A stretch of DNA of 64,000 nt, taken from Thioalkalivibrio sp. ALJ7 (GTDB taxonomy: Bacteria; Pseudomonadota; Gammaproteobacteria; Ectothiorhodospirales; Ectothiorhodospiraceae). Below the pieces are notes generated by a model. The model worked only from the letters and a program-made list of their open reading frames with translations. It did not search any database and had not been told where the DNA came from. The stretch spans positions 248,001 through 312,000 of the forward strand of contig NZ_AQXQ01000012.1 of NCBI RefSeq assembly GCF_000376865.1, given 5' to 3'. Every line of letters begins with the position of its first letter. The first letter of the stretch is position 1. Positions 25,110-33,716 of this stretch are shown here, in pieces. The position numbers and the translations under genes are program-made.

Positions 25110-26150
25110 TCAAAACAGCTCAATCTCACCCGGCTGGATCGTGGACCGCTGGATCGCGCCGGCGGCGACCAGGCGGTCGTACAGGCAGACCTGGTTCTTG
25201 CCGTTGGCCTTGGCGTAGTACAGGGCCTGATCCGCCTCGTCCAGCACGGCACTGGCGGTCTTGTAAGGACGCAGTTGAGTGACCCCGATGCTGGTCGTGA
25301 CCCGGCCGACCCGCGGCAACGTGTAGTCGGCGACGGCGCGCTGCAAACGCTCGAAAGTCGCGGCGGCCATGTCGGCACCCGCCATTTCGGCCAGCACCAC
25401 GAACTCCTCCCCGCCAAAGCGGTAGATCAAGTCATGCTCGCGGAAACTCTGCTGCAACAACCGCGCCAGCAGAATCAATACCTCGTCACCGTACACATGG
25501 CCGAAGCTGTCGTTGATCTTCTTGAAGTCGTCGATGTCGATCACGCCGAGCCAGATCTGAGTCTCGTCGGGGTTGGGCTCCTGGCGGCGATCTTCGACCA
25601 GACCCGGCCGATGGACACTGCGCTCCAGCGTGGCCAGTTCGCGGAAATTGTCGTCGAAGGTCTTGCGGTTGAGCAGGCCGGTCAGCTCATCCGTCTGGGC
25701 ATCGTCAATCAGGCGCACGAAATTGCGATACACGGAGAGGAAGCTCTGCACCAGCAAACCATCGAGCGACTCGCTGGCTTCCTCACCCTCGAACGCAAAT
25801 GCCAGACAGATACTGAACTCGTTGAGCCCGGACATCGGAAAGACCGACACGCGGCGGCCCGCGTCGTCGATATCCGCAACCGCCTCGCCGGTCCGCAACG
25901 CCTGCTCCAGCAGCCCGTCGGGCAGGGGCTGATGGCTCCGATCGAACGGGACCGTGGTTACGGCATCGTGCTTGCGGTCAAAGGAGTGCAAGCTCTTGGG
26001 CCGGCCTTCGGCATCCAGCGCAATCGCCCAGATATGGGCAGACTCGTAGATGCCGTCCAGCGTCTTGAGAAGACTGCATTCCAGACGCTGGGCATTGCGG
26101 ATGCCCGTAAGGTGGGCCAGGCCCTCAAGCAAATCGCGACCGCTGGTCAT
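25110..26150 (-). CDS. GAF-GGDEF diguanylate cyclase
   Basis: A 346-aa cytoplasmic protein with no membrane segment. Residues 1-150 form a GAF-like domain (ICLAFAFEGEE...), then the cyclase domain begins at DELTGLLNRKTFDDNF. The active motif is GGEEF, and an RxxD inhibitory site (REHD) sits five residues before it. Both suggest an active, feedback-inhibited c-di-GMP synthase. The ligand of the GAF is unknown. No EAL domain is present. Confidence 0.93.
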   Translation of the reverse strand: MTSGRDLLEGLAHLTGIRNAQRLECSLLKTLDGIYESAHIWAIALDAEGRPKSLHSFDRKHDAVTTVPFDRSHQPLPDGLLEQALRTGEAVADIDDAGRRVSVFPMSGLNEFSICLAFAFEGEEASESLDGLLVQSFLSVYRNFVRLIDDAQTDELTGLLNRKTFDDNFRELATLERSVHRPGLVEDRRQEPNPDETQIWLGVIDIDDFKKINDSFGHVYGDEVLILLARLLQQSFREHDLIYRFGGEEFVVLAEMAGADMAAATFERLQRAVADYTLPRVGRVTTSIGVTQLRPYKTASAVLDEADQALYYAKANGKNQVCLYDRLVAAGAIQRSTIQPGEIELF

Positions 26151-26529
26151 GGCGCTGATCTCGTCGGGTCGGAGGAGACCGCCGGCGTCCAGAATCGATC
26201 ATTCGCCGCGCCAACGGTGCGAAATCAATTGGGTGCACGACACCGTGTGTGGCATTGCGCATGGGTGGTGGCACAACCCGGCTAGGTCATGGCGGGCCGG
26301 AACCACCTTTCGCGCAGTATGTTACCGCAAAAATAGAGCGCCAAGTCGGGGGACGTCCTGCCATTCAAACCACTACGGCATACGAGCGCCACAGGGAAGC
26401 CCTGCCCCAAGCCCCCAGGTGTGGAATCTCACGCGGGTTGGCGAACCCTTCAGCGAACCGTTGCAGGCAAAAGAGTCGCCGCATCCCTGCGACGACAAGA
26501 CACACCCCGTGTGCGGGGTCCGGTCGTAC
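26151..26529 (-). other. Gene-free stretch with hairpin after the DsrE operon
   Basis: No gene is seen. On the minus strand ACCCCG-caca-CGGGGT (26504-26519), followed by GTGTCTTG, lies 10 bp past the last DsrE stop and is a weak terminator candidate. The rest is upstream leader of the GGDEF gene. Confidence 0.45.
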
Positions 26530-27030
26530 TTAGTAGACCGGTACCAGGGCATAGCCCTGATTCTGGTAGCCCATGATGGCGATGAAACCGCTGCGCACCG
26601 GCTTGATCGAGTCCAGCACCTTGTCGTTGTCCACGCCGTAGGCGCGGGTCGCGGCGGCGCAGACCTCCATCTTCACGCCCAGCTCATCCAGTCGCTCAAC
26701 CGCCTTGGCGATCTCTTCCAGGGTGTCACCGTGATCGATCGCGACCTCGGGCTCCGGATCGGTGGTGATGAACTTGACCGCATCGGCGATGAACACCATG
26801 CGCAGGTCGGGCTCCACGCCTTCCTTGACCAGGTTCTCGTGGTTGGTGGCGATGCCGCGCAGGTAGGCGAGCATCACGTTCGGATCGGATTTGCGCATGT
26901 CGTAGACGGCCCGCATGGTCTCGATGTCCTGGGTAGCCTCGCGGTTATCCAGGCCTTCGGCGCTCGCCTTCGAGACCAGTCCGAACGGCAGCAGAACGGC
27001 CAGCAACAGGATCAGTATTGGATTTCGCAT
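26530..27030 (-). CDS. Secreted DsrE-family protein (second in operon)
   Basis: A 166-aa periplasmic protein: signal PILILLLAVLLPFGLVSKASA, then a DsrE/F-like alpha/beta fold (VYDMRKSDPNVMLAYLRGIA, DLRMVFIADAVKFI, LDELGVKMEVCAAATRAYG). The single Cys in EVCAAATRAYGVD corresponds to the sulfur-carrying position in DsrE-type proteins. AGGAGG precedes the ATG. It is a paralogue of the gene just upstream, with the same ending GYxxQGYAxxPxY. Sulfur-carrier function is inferred from family and Cys position. Confidence 0.82.
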   Translation of the reverse strand: MRNPILILLLAVLLPFGLVSKASAEGLDNREATQDIETMRAVYDMRKSDPNVMLAYLRGIATNHENLVKEGVEPDLRMVFIADAVKFITTDPEPEVAIDHGDTLEEIAKAVERLDELGVKMEVCAAATRAYGVDNDKVLDSIKPVRSGFIAIMGYQNQGYALVPVY

Positions 27031-27088
27031 GGTGAGATTCCTCCTATTGGGGTGGTGGTCCGTTTGTTTTGTTGTCGGACCGGGTCGG

Positions 27089-27580
27089 TCAGTAGATCGG
27101 GATCACCGCATAGCCCTGGGCTTGATACCCGGTTAGCGAGACAAAGGTATTGCGCACCGGCTCGATGCCGGGCAGCAGCTCGCCGTGATCCACACCGAAC
27201 AACCGCGTGGCGACGGAGCAGGACTCCATATGCACACCCTTCTCCTGCAACGCCGCGATGTGGTCCTCGATGGCGTCCAGATGGTCGAACTCGGTCAACT
27301 CGAAGCGCTCGCGATCCTCGCTGACCATGGTCACGGCCCGGCCACGGAAGGTGAGGATCATGTCCGGCTCCACGCCCTGATCGGTCAGGTCTTCGAACGT
27401 CTCGCGGATCACCATCAGGTACAGCGCCATGAGCTCCGGGTCATTATTGTTGAGATCAAAGACCACACGGCCCTGATCCACGCCCTCCAGGGCTCGGGCA
27501 TCGGTGGGGGCATCGGCCTGAACACTCAGCGTGGTCAACGACAGCGCGAGCAGCAGGAACAGCGAGCTAACGATCTTCAT
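27089..27580 (-). CDS. Secreted DsrE-family protein (first in operon)
   Basis: A 163-aa periplasmic protein with signal KIVSSLFLLLALSLTTLSVQ. The fold and the single Cys (HMESCSVATRLFGVD) parallel the downstream paralogue, and the end GYQAQGYAVIPIY is shared. The pair probably form a hetero- or homo-oligomer in the periplasm. It starts 27 bp after the TetR stop codon, so the regulator and both proteins form one transcription unit. Confidence 0.82.
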   Translation of the reverse strand: MKIVSSLFLLLALSLTTLSVQADAPTDARALEGVDQGRVVFDLNNNDPELMALYLMVIRETFEDLTDQGVEPDMILTFRGRAVTMVSEDRERFELTEFDHLDAIEDHIAALQEKGVHMESCSVATRLFGVDHGELLPGIEPVRNTFVSLTGYQAQGYAVIPIY

Positions 27581-27607
27581 CAGGGGTTCTCCAGGGGATA
27601 AGTGGAC

Positions 27608-28225
27608 TTACAGTGGGTCTGCCGGGGTCATGGCGATCGCACGCCAGGCGGCTTCCTGCGTCTCGTGCAGGTAGTGCTCCAGCGGGTGTTCCAGAACGCG
27701 GTCCAGGTGGAGGTGCAGCAGGCGAATCGCCCCCCCGAACGCAGCGGTGGCGGCTACCGGCACTTCCATCGGGCGCACCTCGCCGTTCTCGATGCCCTGC
27801 TCGATGCATTCGCGCATGCGCAGAAAGGGCTGCGAGGAGCACACTGGCGGCTCGTTGGGAAGAAACTCGCGGTGCCGCGCCTCCAGCACGAAGCGCATGG
27901 TCTGAGGGGCCTCGGTGGAGGCATCGAACATGAAGGCGATGATCCCGTCACAGCGCGCACGGCAGTCGCTCTCGTGTTGCATGACATCGGCCAGACCAGC
28001 GTCCATGCGCTGCAGCAGGTCGTCGTACAGGGCCTTGGCCAGCGCCTCCTTGTTGCCGAAGTGGTGGTAGATCGAGCCAATGGAGACATCCGCCTGGCGA
28101 CGGATGTCGTGGATCGAGGTATTGAAATAGCCATCACGGCTGAAGCGCTCCAACGCGGTGTCCAGCACCAGCTTGCGCAGGGCTGCACCGCGTACCGAGG
28201 GCTTGGGGTTTTTCGTCATCGTCAA
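27608..28225 (-). CDS. TetR-family repressor of the DsrE operon
   Basis: A 205-aa regulator. The N-terminal HTH reads LVLDTALERFSRDGYFNTSI and then DIRRQADVSIGSIYHHFGNKEAL, a canonical TetR recognition motif. The C-terminal ligand domain contains three Cys residues (ESDCRARC and VCSSQ), so thiol or sulfur sensing is possible. It is the first gene of the operon with two DsrE-like proteins, and a palindrome lies just upstream of its start, consistent with autorepression. No clear Shine-Dalgarno is seen before the two adjacent candidate starts (28225 and 28219). Confidence 0.9.
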   Translation of the reverse strand: MTMTKNPKPSVRGAALRKLVLDTALERFSRDGYFNTSIHDIRRQADVSIGSIYHHFGNKEALAKALYDDLLQRMDAGLADVMQHESDCRARCDGIIAFMFDASTEAPQTMRFVLEARHREFLPNEPPVCSSQPFLRMRECIEQGIENGEVRPMEVPVAATAAFGGAIRLLHLHLDRVLEHPLEHYLHETQEAAWRAIAMTPADPL

Positions 28226-28230
28226 TACCG

Positions 28231-28245
28231 AACCGAACGTTCGTT
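28231..28245. promoter_or_regulatory. Candidate TetR operator
   Basis: AACCGAACGTTCGTT is an imperfect 15-bp palindrome around the perfect core CGAACGTTCG. It is centred 13 bp upstream of the TetR start, overlapping where the operon promoter should end (a TAAATT box is just upstream on the minus strand). Confidence 0.5.
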
Positions 28246-28383
28246 CTAATTTAGCGCGACGATATGGGAAATGCCATACGTTGGCCGCGTGGCATGGCAG
28301 AGAAACGGCCGAGCCCGCGCGTTACTCAGGCCCGACCGATACGCGGGAGAAGAGCCAGGCCAGGGATTGGCGGCCCGGGTTCC

Positions 28384-28416
28384 GGATGGAGATTGCTTCG
28401 CTGCGCTCGCAATGAC
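28384..28416. repeat. Single arm of the CGTCATTGCGAG repeat family
   Basis: GGAGATTGCTTCGCTGCGCT followed by CGCAATGACG equals one arm of the widespread repeat whose complement begins CGTCATTGCGAGCGCAGCG. It is related to the arms of the 121-bp elements but lacks the second arm. Confidence 0.6.
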
Positions 28417-28440
28417 GGGGTCAGCGCAACCGGATTGCGA

Positions 28441-29757
28441 TCAGAAGTCCTCGAACTCCATGGCGCGGAACACGCGGCCGGCGTTCTGGCGGTGCAGTTC
28501 ACCGTAGGTGTCCAGGTGTCGGTAGGCGGTCTGGTCGATGTTGTAGGCATCGTTCAGCGTGCCGCCCTCGTCGAGGATGCGCTGGACCTCTTCGCGCAGA
28601 TACACCAGGTAGTCATGGGTGTAGCGGCGCAGGGCCTCGAAGTCATTCACCGGCTCGCCGTGGCCGGGGATGATGTAGTCCGCGCCCAGGGCCTCGAGCT
28701 TGTGCCAGGTGTCGACCCAGCCGGCGGTATCGGTGTAGTCGAAGATCGGCAGCATGCGCTGATGGAAGGCCAGGTCCCCAGTGATCAGGGTGCTGCGACC
28801 GGGTACGAAGACCGCGATATCGCCCGGCGCGTGGCCCGGACCCAGGTACAGGATCTGAATGGTCTCGCCACCCATCTCCAGATCCAGACGCGAGGCAAAG
28901 GTGATGTCCGGGATGCCCAGTTCGGTCATGAAGGCCTTCTCGCGGGTGCGATTGGCCGCCCCTTCCAGACTGGCCTGGCCGTTGGCCTCGATCTCGCGCC
29001 AGGCATCATTATGGGCGATCACCCGGGCGCCCTGCTCCTGCCAGTAGGTCATGCCCAGCATGGCGTGGCCCTGGGCATTCTCCAGCACCACGTATTCCAC
29101 CGGCTGATCGGTGATTTGCTTGATCTCGTGGTGCAGCGACTTGGCCAGCAGGTAGTTGTCGCCGGCATTCATCACCACCACGCCATCATCGGTGATGATG
29201 AATGACAGGTTGTTGTTATGGCCGGAGTTCTCGTAGGTGGAGGGCTGGGTGGCGCCGATCGCGGACCAGACCCCTTCGGTGACCTTCCGCGGCCGGTCGT
29301 AGAGGAACGAGTCCCGTGCCTTGTCCAGCACGTACAGCGGCAGGCCAGCGTCCTTCCACTCGAAGAAGCCACCGGGGTAGTTGTGCACGTTGGTGTAGCC
29401 CATCTGCTGCAGGGTCTGCGCGGCGGCGACGCTGCGCAGGTTCTGGCCACAATAGACGACAATCGGGGTGTCTTTGTCCGGGATCTCGCCGCGGACCTCG
29501 AACTCGATCCAGCCGCGCGGAATGTTCAGCGTCTCGCTGGAGCGGATCTGCCCACCGGTGTGCTCGATCTCGGTACGCGTGCGCACGTCGATCACCACGT
29601 GATCGGGCTCGTTGGCGATCAGGTCCTGCAGCCCTTCCTTGTCGATGTTGGTGATCTCGGCATTGGCCGCCTCGATCAGCCGCTCCCCGGTCAACTCTTC
29701 GGCCTGCGCGGTGCCTGTCACCGCGACCAGGGCCAGCCCCAGCCAGATCGCTCGCAT
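28441..29757 (-). CDS. Periplasmic rhodanese-metallo-beta-lactamase-fold fusion
   Basis: A 438-aa exported protein (signal RAIWLGLALVAVTGTAQA). Residues 35-150 are a rhodanese domain with DVRTRTEIEHTGG and active Cys in VVYCGQNLRS. Residues 165-400 have the MBL fold (LSFIITDDGVVVMNAGDNYL, GPGHAPGDIAVF, LITGDLAFH, YIIPGHGEP). The key HxHxDH motif reads ENAQGHA, so most first-site metal ligands are missing while later His and Asp ligands remain. It may act on persulfides or thioesters as SoxH-like proteins are thought to, or bind only one metal. It is divergent from the small HMA-like gene. Confidence 0.88.
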   Translation of the reverse strand: MRAIWLGLALVAVTGTAQAEELTGERLIEAANAEITNIDKEGLQDLIANEPDHVVIDVRTRTEIEHTGGQIRSSETLNIPRGWIEFEVRGEIPDKDTPIVVYCGQNLRSVAAAQTLQQMGYTNVHNYPGGFFEWKDAGLPLYVLDKARDSFLYDRPRKVTEGVWSAIGATQPSTYENSGHNNNLSFIITDDGVVVMNAGDNYLLAKSLHHEIKQITDQPVEYVVLENAQGHAMLGMTYWQEQGARVIAHNDAWREIEANGQASLEGAANRTREKAFMTELGIPDITFASRLDLEMGGETIQILYLGPGHAPGDIAVFVPGRSTLITGDLAFHQRMLPIFDYTDTAGWVDTWHKLEALGADYIIPGHGEPVNDFEALRRYTHDYLVYLREEVQRILDEGGTLNDAYNIDQTAYRHLDTYGELHRQNAGRVFRAMEFEDF

Positions 29758-29871
29758 CGTCTCTCTCCTTCGGTCGTTCTATCCCCTCACCATAGCCCAC
29801 TGGTTGAGCCGCCGCTTGCAAGGTCTATATTCAGGGAAAGGCACACGGCCCGTCGGTCGAAGGAGCCCCCA

Positions 29872-30105
29872 ATGAGCAACCACATGGCGGATGTCACCAT
29901 CCATATCGACGAAGACACCGATCACTCCGCGCGTGAGCGCATCCAGGACGCCCTGCGCGAGCTCCCGGGCGTAATGGCCGCCTCCAGCCACGATGAACGT
30001 CCGCACCTGATGGTGGTGGAGTACGACCCACAACGCATCAACAGCCGCAAGCTGCTGGACACGGTCACGGCCTCCGGAGTGCATGCCGAACTGATCGGCT
30101 TGTAG
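29872..30105 (+). CDS. HMA-like small protein without the CxxC motif
   Basis: A 77-aa ferredoxin-like protein: MADVTIHIDEDTDHSARERI, then LRELPGVMAASSHDERPHLM and VVEYDPQRINSRKLLDTVTA. The pattern is that of heavy-metal-associated (HMA) chaperone domains (beta-alpha-beta-beta-alpha-beta), but the metal-binding loop has no Cys. AAGGAG lies before the ATG. The longest frame runs back to 29218, but that part is antisense to the rhodanese-MBL gene. Metal binding is doubtful; the role is unknown. Confidence 0.8.
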   Translation: MSNHMADVTIHIDEDTDHSARERIQDALRELPGVMAASSHDERPHLMVVEYDPQRINSRKLLDTVTASGVHAELIGL

Positions 30106-30142
30106 CCGCCCCCACCCAGAATTCCCGCCGCCTGGCGGGACA

Positions 30143-31675
30143 ATGCTGCCCTGGTCTGTCACCATTATCGGAATGGGGAAACAGGCTGGCATGGATCACG
30201 GCCCTGCGCGCTCGGCAAGCACGGCCTCCTGGGGTAGCGACCTTGTCGCAAGGGCACTCGCCTGGCGATTGCTGCTGCCCATTGGTCTGATCCTGACCGC
30301 CAGCTATGTGGTACTACCCCACGGGCTGTGGACTAGCACCCTCTACGTACTCCTGACGGCCGGCGCGGCCACCGCGGTAGGCGTCGCCGCACTGCGCCAT
30401 CCGCGCCCCTTCGCCACGGGCGCCTGGGGCCTGATCGCCACGGCCCTGGCCCTGGCCGCCATCGGCCACGGCATCTGGTACTGGCTGGACCTGCAGGGAC
30501 TGGAACCCTTCCCTTCCGCCGCAGACATCTTCTACCTGCTGGTCTATCCCCTGTTCGCCGTCGCCCTCTGGCGCCTGGGTGACCGGAACGTTCGGGCGGA
30601 CGGCGCCTTCGTGGATGCCCTGATTATCGGAATCTCGGCGGCGGTGCTGGCGTGGGCCGTACTGATCGCCCCGTACGCTTACGACCCAAGTCTGAGCTGG
30701 CTGCAACTCCTGGTATCCGCCGGTTACCCGGTGGCGGACCTGATCCTGCTACCCCTGGTCCTGCGTCTGCTGTTCCTGCACCGCGCCCATCTCACCGCCC
30801 ACGTTTTCTTGCTCCTGGGCATGCTCGCCTACCTGACCGCCGATCTGCTGTATGCCCATGGCAACGCCTCCGGCTGGTACGCCCCGGGCGGGTTGACGGA
30901 CGCCGGCTGGCTAGTCGCCTACACCCTGATCGTGGCGGCCGTATGGCATCCCTCGGCGCAGATAGAACCCCAGGCGCGTACATCGGCGGCCGATGTCTCC
31001 GGCCGGCGGCTGCTCGTGCTGGGTGCGGCCGTGGTCCTGGTGCCAATGATCATCCTGTTCACGGCTGGTGACGATATGGAGACCATCCGCGGCGCCGCGA
31101 TTGCCTCCATCGTGATGTTCGTGCTGGTCCTGTACCGCATGGCTGGAATGCTCCGCGAGAGCCATCGGCAGGCCCACCGCCTGGAGCACCTCTCGCGCAC
31201 CGATCCACTGACCGGGGCCGGCAATCGCCGCCAGCTGGAAGAGCAACTGAGTCGAGAGATCGCCCGCGCCGAGCGCACCCAGGGCCCACTCAATGTGGCG
31301 CTGCTCGATCTCGACCATTTCAAACGTTTCAATGATACCCACGGCCATTCCGCCGGGGATGCCCTGCTGCATGAGATGGTGCATGCCTGGCGTCCCAACC
31401 TGCGCCCCACCGATGTGCTGACCCGCTTTGGGGGCGAGGAGTTTGTACTGATCTCTCCCCACATCGACACCCAGCAGTGCGACCAACTGCTGCAACGCTT
31501 GCGGGCGGTCGTCCCCTATGGTCAGACCTTTTCCGCCGGTATCGCCAGCTTCCACGCAGGCGATACGCCGGATGACCTGCTGGGTCGAGCCGACCGGGCG
31601 CTTTATGCGGCGAAGAGCAGCGGACGTGCCCGTAACGTGATCGCCGACGACCACGCCGCGCCTTCCTCGAACTAG
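30143..31675 (+). CDS. Multi-TM membrane diguanylate cyclase
   Basis: Up to 510 aa. About eight to nine hydrophobic helices between residues 40 and 335 form a membrane sensor resembling MASE-type modules, not assigned further. The cyclase domain starts at DPLTGAGNRRQLEEQL and has GGEEF with an RxxD site (RPTD) five residues before it, so it should be active and feedback-inhibited. Starts at 30173 or 30191 are also possible because the first residues are not conserved-looking. It lies 37 bp after the HMA-like gene on the same strand. Confidence 0.9.
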   Translation: MLPWSVTIIGMGKQAGMDHGPARSASTASWGSDLVARALAWRLLLPIGLILTASYVVLPHGLWTSTLYVLLTAGAATAVGVAALRHPRPFATGAWGLIATALALAAIGHGIWYWLDLQGLEPFPSAADIFYLLVYPLFAVALWRLGDRNVRADGAFVDALIIGISAAVLAWAVLIAPYAYDPSLSWLQLLVSAGYPVADLILLPLVLRLLFLHRAHLTAHVFLLLGMLAYLTADLLYAHGNASGWYAPGGLTDAGWLVAYTLIVAAVWHPSAQIEPQARTSAADVSGRRLLVLGAAVVLVPMIILFTAGDDMETIRGAAIASIVMFVLVLYRMAGMLRESHRQAHRLEHLSRTDPLTGAGNRRQLEEQLSREIARAERTQGPLNVALLDLDHFKRFNDTHGHSAGDALLHEMVHAWRPNLRPTDVLTRFGGEEFVLISPHIDTQQCDQLLQRLRAVVPYGQTFSAGIASFHAGDTPDDLLGRADRALYAAKSSGRARNVIADDHAAPSSN

Positions 31676-31758
31676 GAGAATGGATTACATACCCCAAGGA
31701 GCAAATCCCGGCATTCGCGCGTCTACTCCGGAGACCTGACGACCAGAAGGCCTGTTGC

Positions 31759-33063
31759 ATGCCCCATTGGATGACCACCTCGCTCCTGCTAACCCTTTCC
31801 TCTCTCGCGATCACCCCTTTCGCCACGGCGCAGGATGCCGACACCCCCACGGGCGCCGTCGAGTCGGCCACCACCATCGCGGCGGGGGATGGCGACATCC
31901 CGGTTGAACGTTACCGCGCGGACGGCGATGCCGTGCTGCTCTGGTTCCCGTCCGAGCACGGCGTGCAGGACGGTCACCGCGATCAGGCCCTGGCCCTGCA
32001 GGCTGCCGGGATCGAGGTCTGGCTGGTCGACCCGTTCACCGGGCACTTCCTGCCGGAGGCGGCATCCAGCTTCAACGAGATGCCGCTGGCCACTGTCCCC
32101 GACCTGATCGAGGCGGCCCACGACGACACCGACCGACCCCTTTTCGTCTTTGGCCACGACCGCGCCATGCCCTGGCTGCTGACCGGCCTCTACCAATGGC
32201 AACAAGCCCATCCGGAAGCCGGACACCTCGCCGGGCTCCTGATGGCCAGCCCCTATCTGCACACCGGAGCGGACACCGACGCAGCCGAACTGCAGGCCAT
32301 CGTCGAGCTCACCAACCTGCCCGTGTATATCCTGCAGCCTGCCCTGTCGCCCCAACGCCAGCATCTTGGACGCATCCAGGCGGGACTGTCCGCCGGCGGC
32401 AGCAGCGTAGGCGCACGACTGCTGCCCGAGATCCGCGACCGCTTCTTTTTCCGGCCCGACGCCACCCCCGAGGAGCGGCTCGCCAGCGAGACCTTTCATC
32501 GAGAAATCGTGTTCGGCATGGACCTGCTCACCCGCCTGCCCCACCAGCGCGTTCCCGCCGTGGCCGCGGCGGGCACCGACCTGACCGTGCGGACACCCAG
32601 CGGCAGTGATGCACAGCTGAGTACGCTGGACGAACCGGTGGATGCCCCGCCATTGGAGCACCCCGATCTGGCGGGCGACCTGCAACGTCTGGAGGACTAC
32701 CACGGCGAGGTGATCCTGGTGAACTTCTGGGCCAGCTGGTGCCCCCCTTGCGTACACGAAATGCCGTCCATGCAACGCCTCGAAGATGAACTGCGGGAAG
32801 ACGGATTCCGCATCCTCGCCGTCAACCTGGGCGAGGACGAGGACACCATCCAGCGTTTCATCGAAGACGAAGTTCAAACCGATTTCGCGATCCTGCTCGA
32901 CCCGGAACAAGACTCGCTCGACGACTGGCGTGCAATGGCCTTTCCCACCAGCTACGTGATCGACCGCCAGGGCCGGCTGCGCTACTACCTGTTTGGCGCC
33001 ATCGAGTGGATGGAGACCGGCGTCATCGAACAAATCCGCGAACTGCTGGACGAGGGGGCCTGA
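31759..33063 (+). CDS. Alpha/beta-hydrolase-like and TlpA-thioredoxin fusion (copy 1)
   Basis: A 434-aa exported protein (signal TTSLLLTLSSLAITPFATA). Residues 45-270 look like a divergent alpha/beta hydrolase (VLLWFPSEHGVQDGHRDQAL, VFGHDRAMPWLLTGL); GHDRA replaces GxSxG, so hydrolase activity is doubtful. Residues 295-434 are a TlpA/ResA-type thioredoxin with LVNFWASWCPPCVHEMPSM. The Cys-Pro-Pro-Cys site suggests a periplasmic thiol reductase. The same rare architecture is repeated at 36797-38059 on the other strand. Confidence 0.88.
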   Translation: MPHWMTTSLLLTLSSLAITPFATAQDADTPTGAVESATTIAAGDGDIPVERYRADGDAVLLWFPSEHGVQDGHRDQALALQAAGIEVWLVDPFTGHFLPEAASSFNEMPLATVPDLIEAAHDDTDRPLFVFGHDRAMPWLLTGLYQWQQAHPEAGHLAGLLMASPYLHTGADTDAAELQAIVELTNLPVYILQPALSPQRQHLGRIQAGLSAGGSSVGARLLPEIRDRFFFRPDATPEERLASETFHREIVFGMDLLTRLPHQRVPAVAAAGTDLTVRTPSGSDAQLSTLDEPVDAPPLEHPDLAGDLQRLEDYHGEVILVNFWASWCPPCVHEMPSMQRLEDELREDGFRILAVNLGEDEDTIQRFIEDEVQTDFAILLDPEQDSLDDWRAMAFPTSYVIDRQGRLRYYLFGAIEWMETGVIEQIRELLDEGA

Positions 33064-33167
33064 ACCATACCGCGCAAAGCCCCTGCGATTCGCACCTGTT
33101 TGCCCACCGGGTCAATGCTTTACTCTGCACACAGCATTGTGCTGCCAAACCACAGGGAAGCCCACGC

Positions 33168-33716
33168 ATGAAGGGAGTTGTGTTTAATGTCCTCGAGGAG
33201 ATCGTGACCGAGCACTACGGCACGGACACCTGGGAGGACCTGCTCGATCATGCCAAGCTCAGCGGGGCCTACACCTCGCTTGGCAACTACGACGACACCG
33301 ACATGCTCAAGCTGGTAGAGGCCGCCAGTGCCACAACCGGCATGGACGAAGCCACCTGCCTGCGCTGGATCGGCCGCGAGATGCTGCCGCGCTTCGAAAG
33401 CATCTACCCCGGCGTATTCGAGGACTACCCGGACACCATTGCCCTGTTGCGTGCCCTGAACGACGTGATCCATCCAGAGGTGACCAAGCTGTATCCAGGG
33501 GCCATCGTGCCCATATTCCATTATCACAAGGTCGCCGAAGACCAACTGATGATGGAATACGACTCCCAGCGCCAACTGTGTTCCCTGGCACACGGACTGA
33601 TGCTCGGTGCCGGGGACCGCTACGGCCAGACGCTGCGCGTCGAACACCACGAATGCGTGCACCGGGGCGATGCCCGCTGCCTGTTCGATATCCGCGCCGA
33701 GGGGTCCATTGGCTGA
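33168..33716 (+). CDS. H-NOX (haem NO/O2-binding) sensor
   Basis: A 182-aa soluble haem sensor. The proximal haem ligand is H102 in DVIHPEVTKLYPGA, and the haem-propionate motif YxSxR is Y131-S133-R135 (YDSQR). MKGVVFNVLEEIVTEHYG is the classic N-terminus. No Tyr at the distal O2-stabilising position is obvious, which would favour NO selectivity. AGGGAAG precedes the ATG at 33168; the frame is open further upstream but not H-NOX-like. Its stop overlaps the start of the GAF-GGDEF-EAL gene, so the pair is an H-NOX-controlled c-di-GMP switch, as in Shewanella. Confidence 0.95.
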   Translation: MKGVVFNVLEEIVTEHYGTDTWEDLLDHAKLSGAYTSLGNYDDTDMLKLVEAASATTGMDEATCLRWIGREMLPRFESIYPGVFEDYPDTIALLRALNDVIHPEVTKLYPGAIVPIFHYHKVAEDQLMMEYDSQRQLCSLAHGLMLGAGDRYGQTLRVEHHECVHRGDARCLFDIRAEGSIG

